Source: Elymus sibiricus (Eukaryota > Streptophyta > Magnoliopsida > Poales > Poaceae). Taken from it: a DNA stretch of 64,000 nucleotides. The DNA lies in assembly GCA_039707655.1 (NCBI GenBank), contig CM077676.1, positions 183,268,936 to 183,332,935 on the forward strand. Direction: 5' to 3'. Of this stretch, positions 46,890-58,251 are shown piece after piece. Positions within the stretch are counted from its first letter, which is position 1, and each line of letters opens with the position of its first letter. The notes under the pieces were generated by a model that was not told where the DNA came from, did no database searches, and saw only the letters and a list, made by a program, of their open reading frames with translations. A program made the position numbers and the translations under genes.

Positions 46890-47384
46890 TGTCGATACAA
46901 AAACTGGCAGATCTCAGGTAGGGGGTCCGAGCTGTGGATCTTGGAGTTAATGGATAACAAGGAACATAGAGACAGCGATTACCCAGGTTCGGGCCCTCTC
47001 GAAGAGGTAAAACCCTACGTCCTACTTGATTGTATTGATGTGTTTGTATGATGATTACAGAGTTGATCTACCTCGAGATCGGATGGACTAAACCCTAGGT
47101 GGGTATGATGATAATGGTTTTTATGCCTCTATGGACTAAGCCCCCTAGTTTATATAGACACCAGGGGGACCTAGGGTTACATATGGGCGGTTGCCCTCAG
47201 GGGATAAACATGCCGGTTACGCTAAACCTTTCTTGGAGGAGATGCCAAGTCTTCGGAGGTTCCGTCTGGTGCACGGGGTCGCCTGCAATCCGGCCTTCCT
47301 TCGATGAGTTAAGAGCGGCCCATTAGTCCGGCCTATGAGAGATAGGCCGGCAGCCCGAGTACCCCCTAGTCCGGGACACCCTCA
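46890..47384 (-). repeat. 5' LTR of the second Gypsy element
   Basis: It begins TGTCGATAC and ends GGGACACCCTCA, followed by CATGG. Confidence 0.92.
47148..47157 (-). promoter_or_regulatory. TATA box, 5' LTR
   Basis: CTATATAAAC on the minus strand, as in the 3' LTR. Confidence 0.65.
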
Positions 47385-47690
47385 CATGGGTCGAGACAGG
47401 TAGCCGGTGCCTGATTGTGTCCTGGAATAGGGGGGTACTCACCACGTCGTCTCTGATTTGTACTACTCGCATGCCCCTAGGGAGGAGGTTGGTAGGTGTT
47501 AACCATCGCGCGCCCCCGATTCGAACAACACAAAGGATTTCAAAAGAGAATAACGAATACCCTTTCATATTACTACATCAGTATAATTAAATCACACGTT
47601 TCATATTCAGTGATCTACATGAAAGTTTTTATTATACCACTCTTGTATACCTATCATTTTTGGACTAGTCATATAACCCGTGCAAATTAC
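47385..47690. other. Unassigned sequence right of the second Gypsy element
   Basis: No coding or terminal repeat is recognised. It is the continuation of 36756-37915 once the Gypsy element is removed. Confidence 0.45.
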
Positions 47691-48935
47691 CACTTCCTAT
47701 TAAAAGACTCTCAAAAAGATATAAGTGACGCATGAGAGTGCAAATAATTTCTACAGAATATAACCGCCACCGTGCTGTAAAGATATAAGTGAAGCACATG
47801 AGCAACTGCATAACTCAAAAGATATAAGTGAAGCACATAGAGTATTCTAACAAGTCATGATGAATGTGTGTCTCTCTCAAAAGGTTCGTCCAGCAAACAA
47901 TGATTGTGGCAAACTAACAAGCAAGCAAAATAAAACTATGGCACAAGACGCTCCAAGTAAAACACATTTCATGTGATGAATAAAAATATAGCTCCGAGTA
48001 ACATACAGATGAATTGTAGACGAAAGAGGGGATGCCATCCGGGTCATCCCCAAGCTTAGACACTTGGGTCTTCCCTGAATATTACCTTGGGGTGCCTTGG
48101 GCATCCCCAAGCTTAGGGTCTTGCCTCTCCTTATTCCTTAATCCATCGTGATCTCACCCAAAATTTGAAAACTTCAGCACACAAAACTCAGCAGAAACTT
48201 CGTGAGATCCGTTAGTATAATAAATCAATCATCCACTTTAGGTACTGTTATAAATTGATTCATAATTGTTCTTGCATAATATCTAGTGTATTTTAACTTC
48301 TCCATGAATTATACCCCCCGATATTATCCATAGCATCATCAAAACAAGCACACTATGCAATAAAATAGAATCTGTCTAAAACAGGATAGTACGTAATGAC
48401 AGAATAATTATCCATACTTCTATAACTCCAGAAATTCTGAAAAATTAGGACAACGTAAAAGATTTGTAACCCAATACTGTGTAAAAATTTCAGATTTGTT
48501 TGACGTTCCAGTACAGAATAGAAATTCCAGCACTGGGTGCCAAACTTTCTGTTTTCAAACAGCATCAACTTTACTATCATTTAAATCATCCTAAAGGCTT
48601 TACTTGGCACAAACACTAATTAAAAGATAAAAACACAATTATTACATTAGCCATAATCATGTCATCTCACAAAAAGGAAAAATGAAAAATAAAGATAACT
48701 ATTGGGTTGCTTCCCAACAAGCGCTATTGTTTATTGCCCCTAGGTAGGCATAATGCATAGTTTCAAGTATTATCATCTTTCTCATCCAATTCCTCAATTA
48801 CACATCTAGACTTCCTAGGATTTTTAGCAAGCATGTTTCTAATAATGACACTCCTAGGAACAAAATTGAGGAATTTATTTTCAGTCATAGGTTCCTTTAT
48901 TAGTTCAATGAAGTTGGGGTGCATGCTAATCATTT

Positions 48936-49720
48936 TTAAATCTTCTTTAACTTTGCTAGATGAAGCACCTTTGTTTTAGGAACATACATAAGCTTAGAAT
49001 TCTTATTTGTAGGAGTCCTTTCAATGGTTTTAATGGAAGAAAAATCTGAACCCAAGTTATTAATGATTTCTTCCAGTTTATCAATACTAGCGGGACTTTG
49101 TTCTACTCTCTCGGAGATTGGTTCTTTATCCTTTAATAGTTTCAAAGGGGTTCCTACAGAAGAGACAAATTTAGTGACTTGGTTATGCACCTTTTTATCA
49201 AGATTTTCAATATGTTCAATAGTGGGCATTTCGTTGTCGATAATTTCTAACCTTCGGATAACATGTTCCAAAGTCAATGTCGTTTCATGAATAATGATAG
49301 GTGGTGATCCCACTAGATTTCCCATAGCATTGAAGACATCCATAGGGTGACTACTTAGAAAATTTTCCTCGTTATAGTATCAAGCACAAATCTATACCAA
49401 GTAGTAACACCCACATAAAAATTGCGAAGAAGAACAATGGTGGATTGCTTACGAGTTGATCTATTTTGAGCATCACAAATTCTATACCAAGCATCTTTTA
49501 AACTTTCTCCTCCCCTTTGTTTAAAATTAAGCACTTCAATTTTAGGGGTACAAGTAACAAGTGAAGAACTAGCCATAGCAACGACCAAATAAAGCACACA
49601 AGATATTTTTATTATTTTTGAGTTTTTTAATGAGACTAATAAAAGAAAATAAAAGTAGAACAAGTACATGATAATGTGTGTGAAGGGACATTGCTTTGTT
49701 TGATGAAGTCTCCCCGGCAA
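48936..49720 (-). pseudogene. Short gag remnant of the Athila-type fragment
   Basis: Read from 49720, MASSSLVTCTPKIEVLNFKQ is followed by GESLKDAWYRICDAQNRSTR and LLRNFYVGVTTWYRFVLDTI, a gag core. A frameshift near 49355 leads into the 49343-48936 frame (GSPPIIIHETTLTLEHVIRR, then an acidic segment). It is far too short for a full gag, so it may be a gag reduced to its core, as in non-autonomous elements. Confidence 0.65.
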
Positions 49721-49728
49721 CGGAGCTA
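49712..49728 (-). other. Decayed tRNA-Asp primer site
   Basis: TAGCTCCGTTGCCGGGG on the minus strand differs from TGGCGCCGTTGCCGGGG at two positions and lies 11 bp after the LTR end. Confidence 0.65.
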
Positions 49729-49739
49729 GAAATTCTTTC

Positions 49740-50210
49740 TGCTACTTGTGAGCTGCGTTGGGATTTTCCCCGAAGAGGAAGGGAGAAGCAATATAGTAGC
49801 AGATAGTATTTCCCTCAGTAGATAACCAAGGTTATCGAACCAATAGGAAATTCACATAGACAAAGGTCGACAGTACCTACACACACACAAACAAAATACT
49901 TGCACCCAACGCGGGCAAGAGGGTTGTCAATCCCCTTGTACTTGTTAATTGCAAGGATTAATTCTGACAGTGATAGATATATAAATTGCAAACGGAAATA
50001 AAAGTAAATAAATTGGAGCAAGTAAATTAGGGTTTTAGTAAATTTGGTGAATGGACCCGAGGGCCATAGTTTTCACTAGAGGCATTTCTCTCAAGAACAT
50101 AGCATATGGTGGGTAAACAAATTACTGTTGGGCAATTGATAGAAAAGTGCATAGTTATGATGTTATTCATGGCATGATCAGTACATAGGCATTACGTCAA
50201 CGACAAGTAG
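49740..50210 (-). repeat. 3' part of a Sabrina/WHAM-like LTR
   Basis: The reverse complement matches about 1100-1568, including CAATTGCCCAACAGTAATTT and GTGAAAACTATG, and ends CACAAGTAGCA. It is cut at about 50210, where unrelated sequence starts. Confidence 0.8.
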
Positions 50211-50215
50211 AGTGA

Positions 50216-51000
50216 AATGATTTTGCATCTCATTGGTACAGCGAGCTGCTATACAAACGGTTTTTAACCCCTTTCCGCGACAGAGTTTTAAACCGTCGCC
50301 TTGCCTGTGTGTGCGATAGGGGGGTCCTTCCCACACGACCCAGAAACCGTTGGGGATAGGGAGTAGGAATGCATATGTTTTCCAGAACTAAGCATATGTG
50401 ATGCCCGCATCTATCCCAAATGTCATTCGTCACACAACTGTTTGTGATATATCGAATATCCCAAACGCTCCATCCTTGCTACTTGTGTGTGATGGCATTA
50501 CCATTGCACACGCTATTCTTTGGTGCAACGTTTACGATGCACACCCCATCACAAACAGTTCATGATTGTAAAGCGTGTATGATAAGGAGACTATCACACA
50601 CATTCACTTCTCCCGAACCGTATGCGATATATAATTAAGAAGATTAGTTAATCATCGTACGAGTGTCGGATAGATTACGAAACGTCGGATAGTTGTACCA
50701 GTGTCATACAGGATAACTATCACACACGATATTCTGTGGTGCAATGTTTATGATGCGTACGACATCAAAAAAGTTCATCTTTGTAAAGCGTGTACGATAA
50801 GGCGACTATCACAAACATTTAGTTTGCTCGCACCGTTTGTGATATTGTCTGACATCACACACGCTTTGCAAACGGTAACTGTGTGCATGGTCGCACACGT
50901 TTCCTCTCTGTGAACCGTGTCGGATTATGATGTATATCACACACACGTTGTGCTTTACAGACCGTGTGCGCCGTAATGACCTGCAGAGCATATTTTCACC
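50216..51000. repeat. CACACG/AAACGG motif region, possible class II subterminal repeats
   Basis: More than ten short motifs such as CACACGCTTTGCAAACGG, TCGCACACG, ACCGTGTGCG and ACCGTTTGTGAT occur in both orientations. Dense short inverted motifs are typical of the subterminal zone of CACTA-like elements. No CACTA terminus was found at the left edge, so the superfamily is unproven. Confidence 0.5.
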
Positions 51001-51779
51001 CTAATTGAATCGCTGCTATTTAAAATTGTACCGAATTTGAATTTGAAAGTAGGCTATAGCTTTATTCATATCCATCAGGCTCAACAACCAATGCATTATT
51101 CGATTCACAGATACATATATGTTCAAGAGTTACATAAAAAAATTACATAAGCACCAAATAAAGAATGATGAACCAGGGTTGTATACTTGTACTATTAAAG
51201 ACGGTAAAGAAAGAGGCGAAAGACATTCTGGCTGCTGAACAAGGTGAAGCAGAATGCCCATATTGTGCCTGCCTCCATGCAGAAGGCACGCATGAATCTA
51301 GTCCAACCCCTTGTGATGGCCGACCGCCCTTCCTTCACTATCTTCAGGAGGACATCTAGATAGTCATTGTGTTCTGGTAGAAATACTTTAACCTTTGCAT
51401 GCCCACCAATCATGTAGTTTGAGAGGTAATCTTGAGTAAACTGCTTTGGGAACCACTGCAAAGGAAGAAGATTCAGACACTATCATCTAACACAACTCAT
51501 TATGGGCAGTAAAAATAAGGCTGCAGAGTTCTTACTTACAATCATGCAGTTCACTGTTGTCTTGGATAAAGTGTAAACAAATAGTTTAATTGCCATCTTT
51601 TGACCCATTTTACTAACAATCTTTATTAGTTTCCTCACTTGATGTTGGTTCATGAATAACTCATTGCCCCATACGCAAAAAGGGTCGAAGCATGGATCTT
51701 TACCAATGACATATGTACATAAAAGCACCAAGTTAATATTAGAAGCTAAACAACAATTGCACAATGATGTAGTACAACA

Positions 51780-51869
51780 CTCCCTCCGTCCCATTATATA
51801 AGATCTTATTACATCCAATATACTCACATATTGGATGAATTAACATCTTATATTATGGGGCGGAGGGAG
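51780..51869. mobile_element. Stowaway-type MITE
   Basis: Inverted ends CTCCCTCCGTCCCATTATATAAG and its near-complement ending GGGGCGGAGGGAG bound a 90-bp element, as in Triticeae Stowaway MITEs. The flanking TA is degraded (CA and TT). It lies in an intron or upstream of the B3 exons. Confidence 0.85.
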
Positions 51870-52411
51870 TTTATTACATTGTTACAAATATCGGCTGATT
51901 AACTGCAGTTAACTGCTGCTTTGTTGTTGTTGTTGCTGCTCTTCTATCTATATCTAGACATCATCAGAACATTAAGGTAACAATCTTCCTTGTTGCTATG
52001 TAGCCTAGGATTGCATATTTAGACATTCAGTACAATGCATGTTGCTATGTAGCCTCAGATATATTAGATATGGACCTAGATAACCTACCGATAAATGAGT
52101 TACAGATATATTTAATTTAATGTCCGATTCGCCGATTAATCCCTTATCAGTCCCCGGCCTATATGGTACTAGCTACCGATATCCTGAATAGTGAGTATAT
52201 ATAAGCCATGGGATGAAACTAACCTCGATGGAAGACAGCAGTCGTTCCCAATATTTTCCTGTGTAAGTACATTGAAAGGCATGTTAAGCACAACAGGCTA
52301 AACATCAACCAAATATATCCATGGTAGACAACATAATCTCCAAATGATAGCTTCAGTGTGCAGGTTTAAGCATGCTAGTTAAGCAAAACAAGAAGTGGAA
52401 AGGTGTGTTAA

Positions 52412-53215
52412 CTGCAAAGTTCATACTTGCACATATAGAACATCACTTTGTGAATAACTGAAACAAACAAGGCATACTACGAACAACCAAAGATAGCAAT
52501 TGAAACATATGCTAACTACAAACAACCGAACAACCAAAAACCCTTAAAAGAGGCATATGCTCGCTACAACAGGCTTAACAACAAGCAAATAGTCATTCAT
52601 ATTGGTATTGTTGAAACTGGTATTGATGAAATTGAACTGCAAAGTTCATACTTGCACATATAGATCATCACTTTGTGAATAACTGAAATAAACAAGGCAT
52701 ACAATGAATAACCAAAGATAGCAACTGAAACTGGACATATGCTAACTACAAACAACCGAACAACCAAAAACCGTTAAAAGAGGCATATGGTCGCTACAAC
52801 AGGCTTAACAGCAACCAAGTAGTCATTCATATTGGTATTGTTGAAACTGGTATTGATGAAATTGAACTGCACAGTTCATACTTGCACATATAGAAGATCC
52901 CTTTGTGAATAACTGAAATAAACAAGGCATACTACTAACAACCAAAGATAGCAATTGAAACTGGACGTATGCTAACTACAAACAACCGAACAACCAAAAA
53001 ACTTTAAAAGAGGCATATGCTAGCTATAACAAGCTTAACAGCAAGCAAATATAGTCATTCATATTGGTATTGTTGAAACTGGTATTAATGAAATTGTACT
53101 ACATAGTAAATAGTTGCACATATAGAGCATCACACTGTGAATAACTGAAATAAACAACGCATACTGCAAACAACCAAACACATGAATTAAAGCTGGACAT
53201 ATTCTCACTACAAAA
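52412..53215. repeat. About 229-bp tandem repeat, nearly four copies
   Basis: The landmark CTGCAAAGTTCATACTTGCA, or its variant, occurs at about 52412, 52637, 52867 and 53098, so the periods are 225, 230 and 231 bp. Each unit also contains CAACCGAACAACCAAAAAC and ATATTGGTATTGTTGAAAC. It falls inside the B3 gene model, probably an intron. Confidence 0.85.
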
Positions 53216-54092
53216 GGGGCTCGACAAAACAAATCATGGGTTCCCCCCTGTGAAGAGGCACGACAAAACAAATCATAGGTTTCCTCACTTGTCACAGATG
53301 GGCTCCTTCGCATGGGAAGAGCGCGGACTCTGGGTGCGCTCCATGTTGTCGCAGATGGGCTCCTTCCCCTTGGAAGAGCACGGCTATAGGGTGCCCTCCC
53401 TGATGTCGCAGATGTGCTCTTTCCCCTTGGAAGAGGTGGAGAGGGTGCCCTACTCGTGGTCGCCGGCGATGAGGTCTGACTTGGCAGTTGAGGATCCCAA
53501 GCCAGCGTCGCAGAACGTGTCCTCCAGAAATTACAAAAGGGGCTCGATGGCGATGTAGGATGGCAAATTCTTGACAGCGAGCCAGAGGAGATCAGTGGCG
53601 GGGCCATGGATGAGATCGATGGCGGTTGAACCTGAGGGGTTGCGGGTGGGCCACTTAACCTATGACATAGCCCGCGTCAGGCCATCGTTGTCGATGTCCT
53701 CGATGTCGTAGCCGGCGTCCGCGACATGCCAGCATACTCTAGACCGCTGATTGAGAGCCTGCGGCCAGTAATCATCATCGGCTTCCTCGACGGCCACCTC
53801 GCCGACGTCTAGCGAAGAGGCCGCGATAAACCTTTTTTGGGCCATTAGCTCCTGGGGCTCAACGGGAAGCGTAGCCGGGCTTAGGCTGCGACGCTCTGGA
53901 GTGGGGGAGGGGGTGGGGATGGGGATCTATGGGAAAGGTGGCATTTGGCAGGCGTCATACAAGAAACTGAGGGCGGCTAGGGTATGGAGATCGGTGGGTA
54001 ACCTGCACGGGCAAACCGGCAGATGTTAAGGATGGAGGCGGCGCGGCGGTGGCCGCGGCGACCTTGCTAGGGTTTCGAGCGAGGGAGGGGTG

Positions 54093-54115
54093 GTGTGTGT
54101 GTGTGTGTGTGTGTG
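54093..54115. repeat. GT microsatellite
   Basis: A run of about eleven GT dinucleotides, upstream of the B3 gene's start. Confidence 0.85.
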
Positions 54116-54263
54116 CGAGCGTGCGGAGTTTTTGGGGTGTGTGTGTGGAGGGGGGGCAAGGTGGTGTTTGAGGAAATGACGCGGGTACTCAAAATTTTAC
54201 TAGGCAGGAGTAAAATGCCGGTGCTACAGAAAATTTGGATGAAGGGATTGAGCAACAAACATC

Positions 54264-54560
54264 ACACACGGTCCAAACATAACAACCGTGTGCTATCAAA
54301 CAGAAAAACCCTCAAGGCGGCTAGATATTTTTGAGGGATGCAGGAGGGAGCGGTAGTGAACAACATCGCACACGGTCGGTACATAATAACCATGTGCTAT
54401 CAAACAGAAAAACCCTCCATGCGGGTAGATATTTTTGAGGGATGCAGGCGGGAGCAGGGGGCCGGGGGCAAACAGCATCGCACACGGTCGAAACAGAATA
54501 ATATTGTGCTATCAAACAAAAAAACCCTCTAGGCGGGTAGATATTTTTGAGATTGCGAGG
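54264..54560. repeat. About 108-bp repeat, three copies
   Basis: CACACGGTC is followed by a GTGCTATCAAACAGAAAAAC block and GGGTAGATATTTTTGAG. Copies begin near 54265, 54369 and 54479. The CACACGGT core also occurs at about 60175 and resembles motifs at 50216-51000. Confidence 0.8.
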
Positions 54561-54689
54561 GAAGCCTTGTGGAGCCCAATCTACTGTGCTGATGTGGGTG
54601 ACAGGAGCACGAGCATGGCACACGGGTAGTCTGAGGGAACCGTGTGTGTTGCGTGGCCAAAAAAATGTGGGAAAGGGACAGAACATGAA

Positions 54690-57330
54690 CACACTTGCAT
54701 GTGGACCAAATATATGTATGAAAAGGCTGGTTTGATGTTCAAATACCCAATGCACAACTTTGATGTGGCACCTGTCTCACAAAGCCCACATTATTGCTAG
54801 TCCGCCACCCCCCACTTCGTGTCGGCGGGAGGGGAATCCTAGCTATGAATGCATGCCCCCAAATAGTTAGGTCTGACATAGCACACCCTACCGTATAACA
54901 CTAAACGTATAGGAGTCCATCATGGTCAAATCCCCCTTTCGCTTCCGGTCAAAGGTGGACCATGTGCAGGCCCACAAATGTGTGCTTGTGGCACGAGATG
55001 GGTGAGACCACATACGAACCACCTGCAAGTGGCCCAACTATATGTATGAAAAGGGTGGTGTGATATTTAAATACCCAATTCACAACTTTGATGTGGCACA
55101 TGTGCCTCGCAAATTAACCGGACATCCCCGACCCCACGGAGGTTCAGGAAGTGCGAAGTACCCCCCACACCCCACCCACACACACACACACACTTTGAGT
55201 CGATGGGAGGGGGCATCTCACCAAGACATAGTGTAACACGGACCAAGAAGAATCCACCTTGGTCGTATAACCTCTTTCTTGTTGTTGGTCAAAGTGATGG
55301 ACATCTACACGACCCCACAGATATGGGCTAGCTCGCCGATAACCATGCAAGGGAGTAGTGCCCGAAGACAACCACTTCCTGCATGTGGCCCAAACATATG
55401 TATGGAAGTGTTGTGTGGTGTGTTTGAATACCCAATGCACAACTTTGATGTGGCACGGTACCGTGCTTTGGAACCGGAAAGTCCCCACACGGAGCGAGGG
55501 TCCACGACGCGTACTATGTATGTCATCCCACTTCAAGCCGGTGAAGGGGATTCATGCTTATGCATGCGCTCAAACTTAGGTCTCGAATCTCATCAACATG
55601 ACCTACTACACGGTAACTTGAACCAAAGAAGAAGAATCCACCCTTGTATCCTCTCTCGATGTCGGTCGAAGTGATGGACGTCCACGCGGGCCCATGAATA
55701 TATAGGCTTGCCGCCGATAACCATGCGAGGAGAGTACTGTCCGAAGACAACCACTGCATGCATGTGTCCCAAACATATGTATGTGGAGGTGATACATGCA
55801 TGCATATGTTTAACTTGAATACCATGCACAACATTGATGTGGCGCCTGTGTCGAAAATCGTACAGTGCCCACACAGAGCGATATCGGTTCATGACGCGTC
55901 GTGTGCTACCCCCCCCCCCCCCCCCCCACTTCGATCCGGTGGGAGGGATTCATGCATGAGTACACATGCATGCGCTCAAACTATATTATGTAATCTCATA
56001 GCATGACCTATACCGTAAGACAAACCAAAAATTAATCCCCTACTAAGGCAAATTAACCTCTCTCGCTGTCGGTCAAAGTGATGGACCAAGCGGGCCCACA
56101 GATGGAAAGCATCGATATCGCCAATAACTGCATGAGTGAGTGCCAGAGGACAACCGCCATCGCTTGCATGTGGGCCAAAACATATGTAAGTATGGTGGTG
56201 TGTGTGGTTGTTGTGATGTTTGAATACCCAAAATGCACAACTTTGATGTGGCACCTGCCTCAGAAACTGTAAAGTCCCCACACAGAGCGAGGTTCATGAC
56301 GTGTAGTATATATATGCTGGTCCCTTCCCCCTCTTCGACGCATACTATATACTCCTATCATTACACAAACCAAAAAGAATCCTCCTTGTCGGTCAAATTA
56401 ACCTCTCTGGATCGTTGGGTCAAAGTGATGGGACGACGACCTCGCGGGCTCACAGATGGAAAGCGTCGCACGCGAGTGAGTGTCCTGTAGGACAACCACC
56501 GCCTGCATGTGGCCCAAAGAGGTGTTGTGTGATGTTTGAATACCCAATGCACAACTTTCATGTGGCACCTGCCTCGGAAACCGGAAAGTCCCCACACGGA
56601 GCGAGGTTCATAACGCGTCGTATATGCTGGTCCCCTCCCACCTCTTCGACGCGTACTATATACTCCTACTGTAACACAAACCAAAAAGAATCATCCTTGT
56701 TGGTAAAATTAACCTCTCTCGCTGTAGGTCAAAGTGATGGACGACGACCTCGCAGGCCCACAGAAAGCGTCACACGCGAGTGAGTGTGTCCAAGGACAAC
56801 CACCCGCCTGCATACCCAAAGAGGTGTTGTGTGATGTTTGAACCCACTACACAACTTTGATGTGGCACATGCTTCGCAAACCGGAAAAGCCCTACATAGA
56901 GGTCCACGACGTGTCGTAGTCCCCCTCACTTCGAGCCGGTGGGAGGGATTGATGTGTACACACACGCGCTCGAACTTTGATCTAGAATCTCACCATGATC
57001 CACACTGTAACTACTCCCAAGATGAATCCACCTTTGGTCAAATGCCTCTTGATGTCGGTGAAAAGTGATAACCTTTCTGGGATAACGAAGGGGCGCATCA
57101 CTGAAAACTGCACGAGGGAGTGTCCGAGGACCACCATGCATGCATGTGGCCCAAACATGTATGTATGAAATGGCTGTGTAATGTTTTAAATAACCAATTC
57201 ACGACTTTGATGTGGCACCTGCCTCACAAAACGGTCAACCCCACACAGTGGCTCACAACTCACAGTATACTGCCGGACACCCCCCCCCCCCCCGATACAC
57301 ACACACCGCACCACCACTACCACTACGAGG
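54690..57330. repeat. Eight-copy tandem array, units 300-410 bp
   Basis: The landmark CACAACTTTGATGTGGCAC occurs at about 54753, 55081, 55438, 55827, 56236, 56550, 56850 and 57200. Units also share GCATGTGGCCCAAACATATG, AATACCCAATGCACAAC, TCCCCACACGGAGCGAGG and a short C-rich run. Spacing is 328, 357, 389, 409, 314, 300 and 350 bp, so the copies are diverged. Open frames here are not conserved from unit to unit. I do not recognise the family. Confidence 0.85.
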
Positions 57331-58150
57331 CATGTTTAACTTTTTCCGCGGTGAACATATGTGACCACAGGAGTGTCATGTTAAAATTTGGAAGGAAGAA
57401 AAATCAGAGATCGTCATTCGAACGTTTTTATACATAGATTGATTTCCTAGGGATATAATGTGCAATTAAATTTGAGCTACATGCACACGTGATAGTGCAC
57501 CAAAATGGATTGGAAAATAATATGTGTGTCTCTGGGTGCATGTTTAGTCCCCATGCAAGAAATTTCAAACATTGAGAATCTTGATTTTTAAAATCCAGTA
57601 AATCCAAAACTTAGTTGAAATTCATGAAAATTATCGTGGTGTCATATGGACACCAATAGACTGTGATGTTGTATTGTTTTTTCAAATTTGAGACAAGTTT
57701 TGATATATTATTCTTACAAACGGGAGATTATTAATAATTGGCAACCAATATCGCAAACGGATTATTTATTCGTACCGTGGGCATTAGACCAACAATGTAC
57801 GTGCCATGCTTCGATTAAGTAATAAAGCGGTAGAATTAATCATCAAAAAAGAAAAACAATATACGTGCCGCCACACGTCCCGTGTGCCGTGCGAGAAGGC
57901 GTGAGTTGACGGGATGCATGTGCGCAGTCCGCCGCGCAGGCAGACCGGGAGGCATGCGGGCAGGTGTGTGAATTGACAGGAGGCGTGTTCACTGCGCAGT
58001 GTCACCGGGAGGCGTGCGAGTAGCTGTGTGAAATGAAGGTAGGCATGCAAGCAGTCCGCTGCGCAGGCTCACCGAGAGGCGAGCAAGCCCTTTTACCGCC
58101 GCCCACCTCACTCCCCACTGCTCCATATTAATGGCGTGCCCGAGCCACTG
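57331..58150. other. Intergenic stretch
   Basis: 57331-57830 is AT-rich, with one GCAAACGG...CCGTGGGC pair near 57750-57780 resembling the class II-like motifs. 57840-58080 has several diverged repeats of GGGAGGC(A/G)TGCG with GTGTGAATTGA between. No gene seen. Confidence 0.5.
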
Positions 58151-58151
58151 G

Positions 58152-58159
58152 TTATAATA
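58152..58159 (+). promoter_or_regulatory. TATA-like box
   Basis: TTATAATA lies 100 bp upstream of the ATG at 58252 and before a CT-rich leader, as in a plant promoter. Confidence 0.45.
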
Positions 58160-58251
58160 GGCGGCCGCACCCCCCATTCTCGCTACACACACAATCCTCT
58201 CTCTCCGCCTGCATCCTCGACGCCGCTCTCAGTCGTCACCGCCGTCAGTGT

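Larger units (their letters stand above)
37916..47384 (-). mobile_element. Second Gypsy element: gag-protease and an antisense gene, no reverse transcriptase or integrase
   Basis: LTRs of 496 and 495 bp are flanked by CATGG on both sides (37911-37915 and 47385-47389). The minus strand has gag (46844 downward) and protease (ending 43690), and then no reverse transcriptase, RNase H or integrase. The plus strand carries an antisense gene (39016-42224) of the same family as that of the Tat element. It is therefore a non-autonomous Tat-like element. Its gag carries a 47-bp duplication and its protease an altered active site. The left LTR begins TATCGG where the right begins TGTCGA. Confidence 0.92.
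47691..50210 (-). mobile_element. Minus-strand Athila-type fragment
   Basis: Read on the minus strand it has the last ~470 bp of a Sabrina/WHAM-like LTR (49740-50210), a decayed primer site, a short gag remnant and then AT-rich interior. That interior contains the CTTCACTTATATCTTTTGAG and AAGCTTGGGGATGCCC motifs also present in the LARD-like element at 3781-10968. Both ends are missing. It probably derives from the same non-autonomous group. Confidence 0.8.
51195..53845 (-). pseudogene. Degraded B3-domain gene
   Basis: On the minus strand an ATG at 53845, after a plant-like leader with GAAACCCTAGC, opens MAQKRFIAASSLDVGEVAVE. The frame continues through stops at 53660 and beyond (WPTRNPSGSTAIDLIHGPAT) into three ~20-residue repeats ending KGKEHICD, KGKEPICD and HAKEPICD. 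A tandem-repeat intron follows. A small exon at 52224-52258 (KYWERLLSSIE) and two exons around an 84-bp intron (51456-51539) complete the model. The last exon (51195-51455) is a B3 DNA-binding domain: WFPKQFTQDYLSNYMIGGHA, VKVFLPEHNDYLDVLLK, ITRGWTRFMRAFCMEAGTIW. That N- and C-terminal parts form one gene is inferred from orientation. B3 proteins are nuclear transcription factors. Confidence 0.55.

Noticed and set aside
50216..51000. Confident assignment to a named CACTA family
   Set aside because: No CACTA terminus, terminal inverted repeat pair or 3-bp duplication could be located, and no transposase is in the window.
53059..53607. 182-codon minus-strand frame rich in Ser, Pro and Arg
   Set aside because: It overlaps the B3 gene's KEPICD repeats in another frame and runs into tandem repeats; the KEPICD frame is the better reading.
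55908..55928. Poly-C run and similar run near 57275 as a functional site
   Set aside because: Runs of C recur at the same place in the ~350-bp units and vary in length; they are probably slippage or sequencing noise.
52412..57330. CRISPR array
   Set aside because: The repeats are tandem and 100-400 bp long, without short direct repeats separated by unique spacers, and the genome is a plant's.
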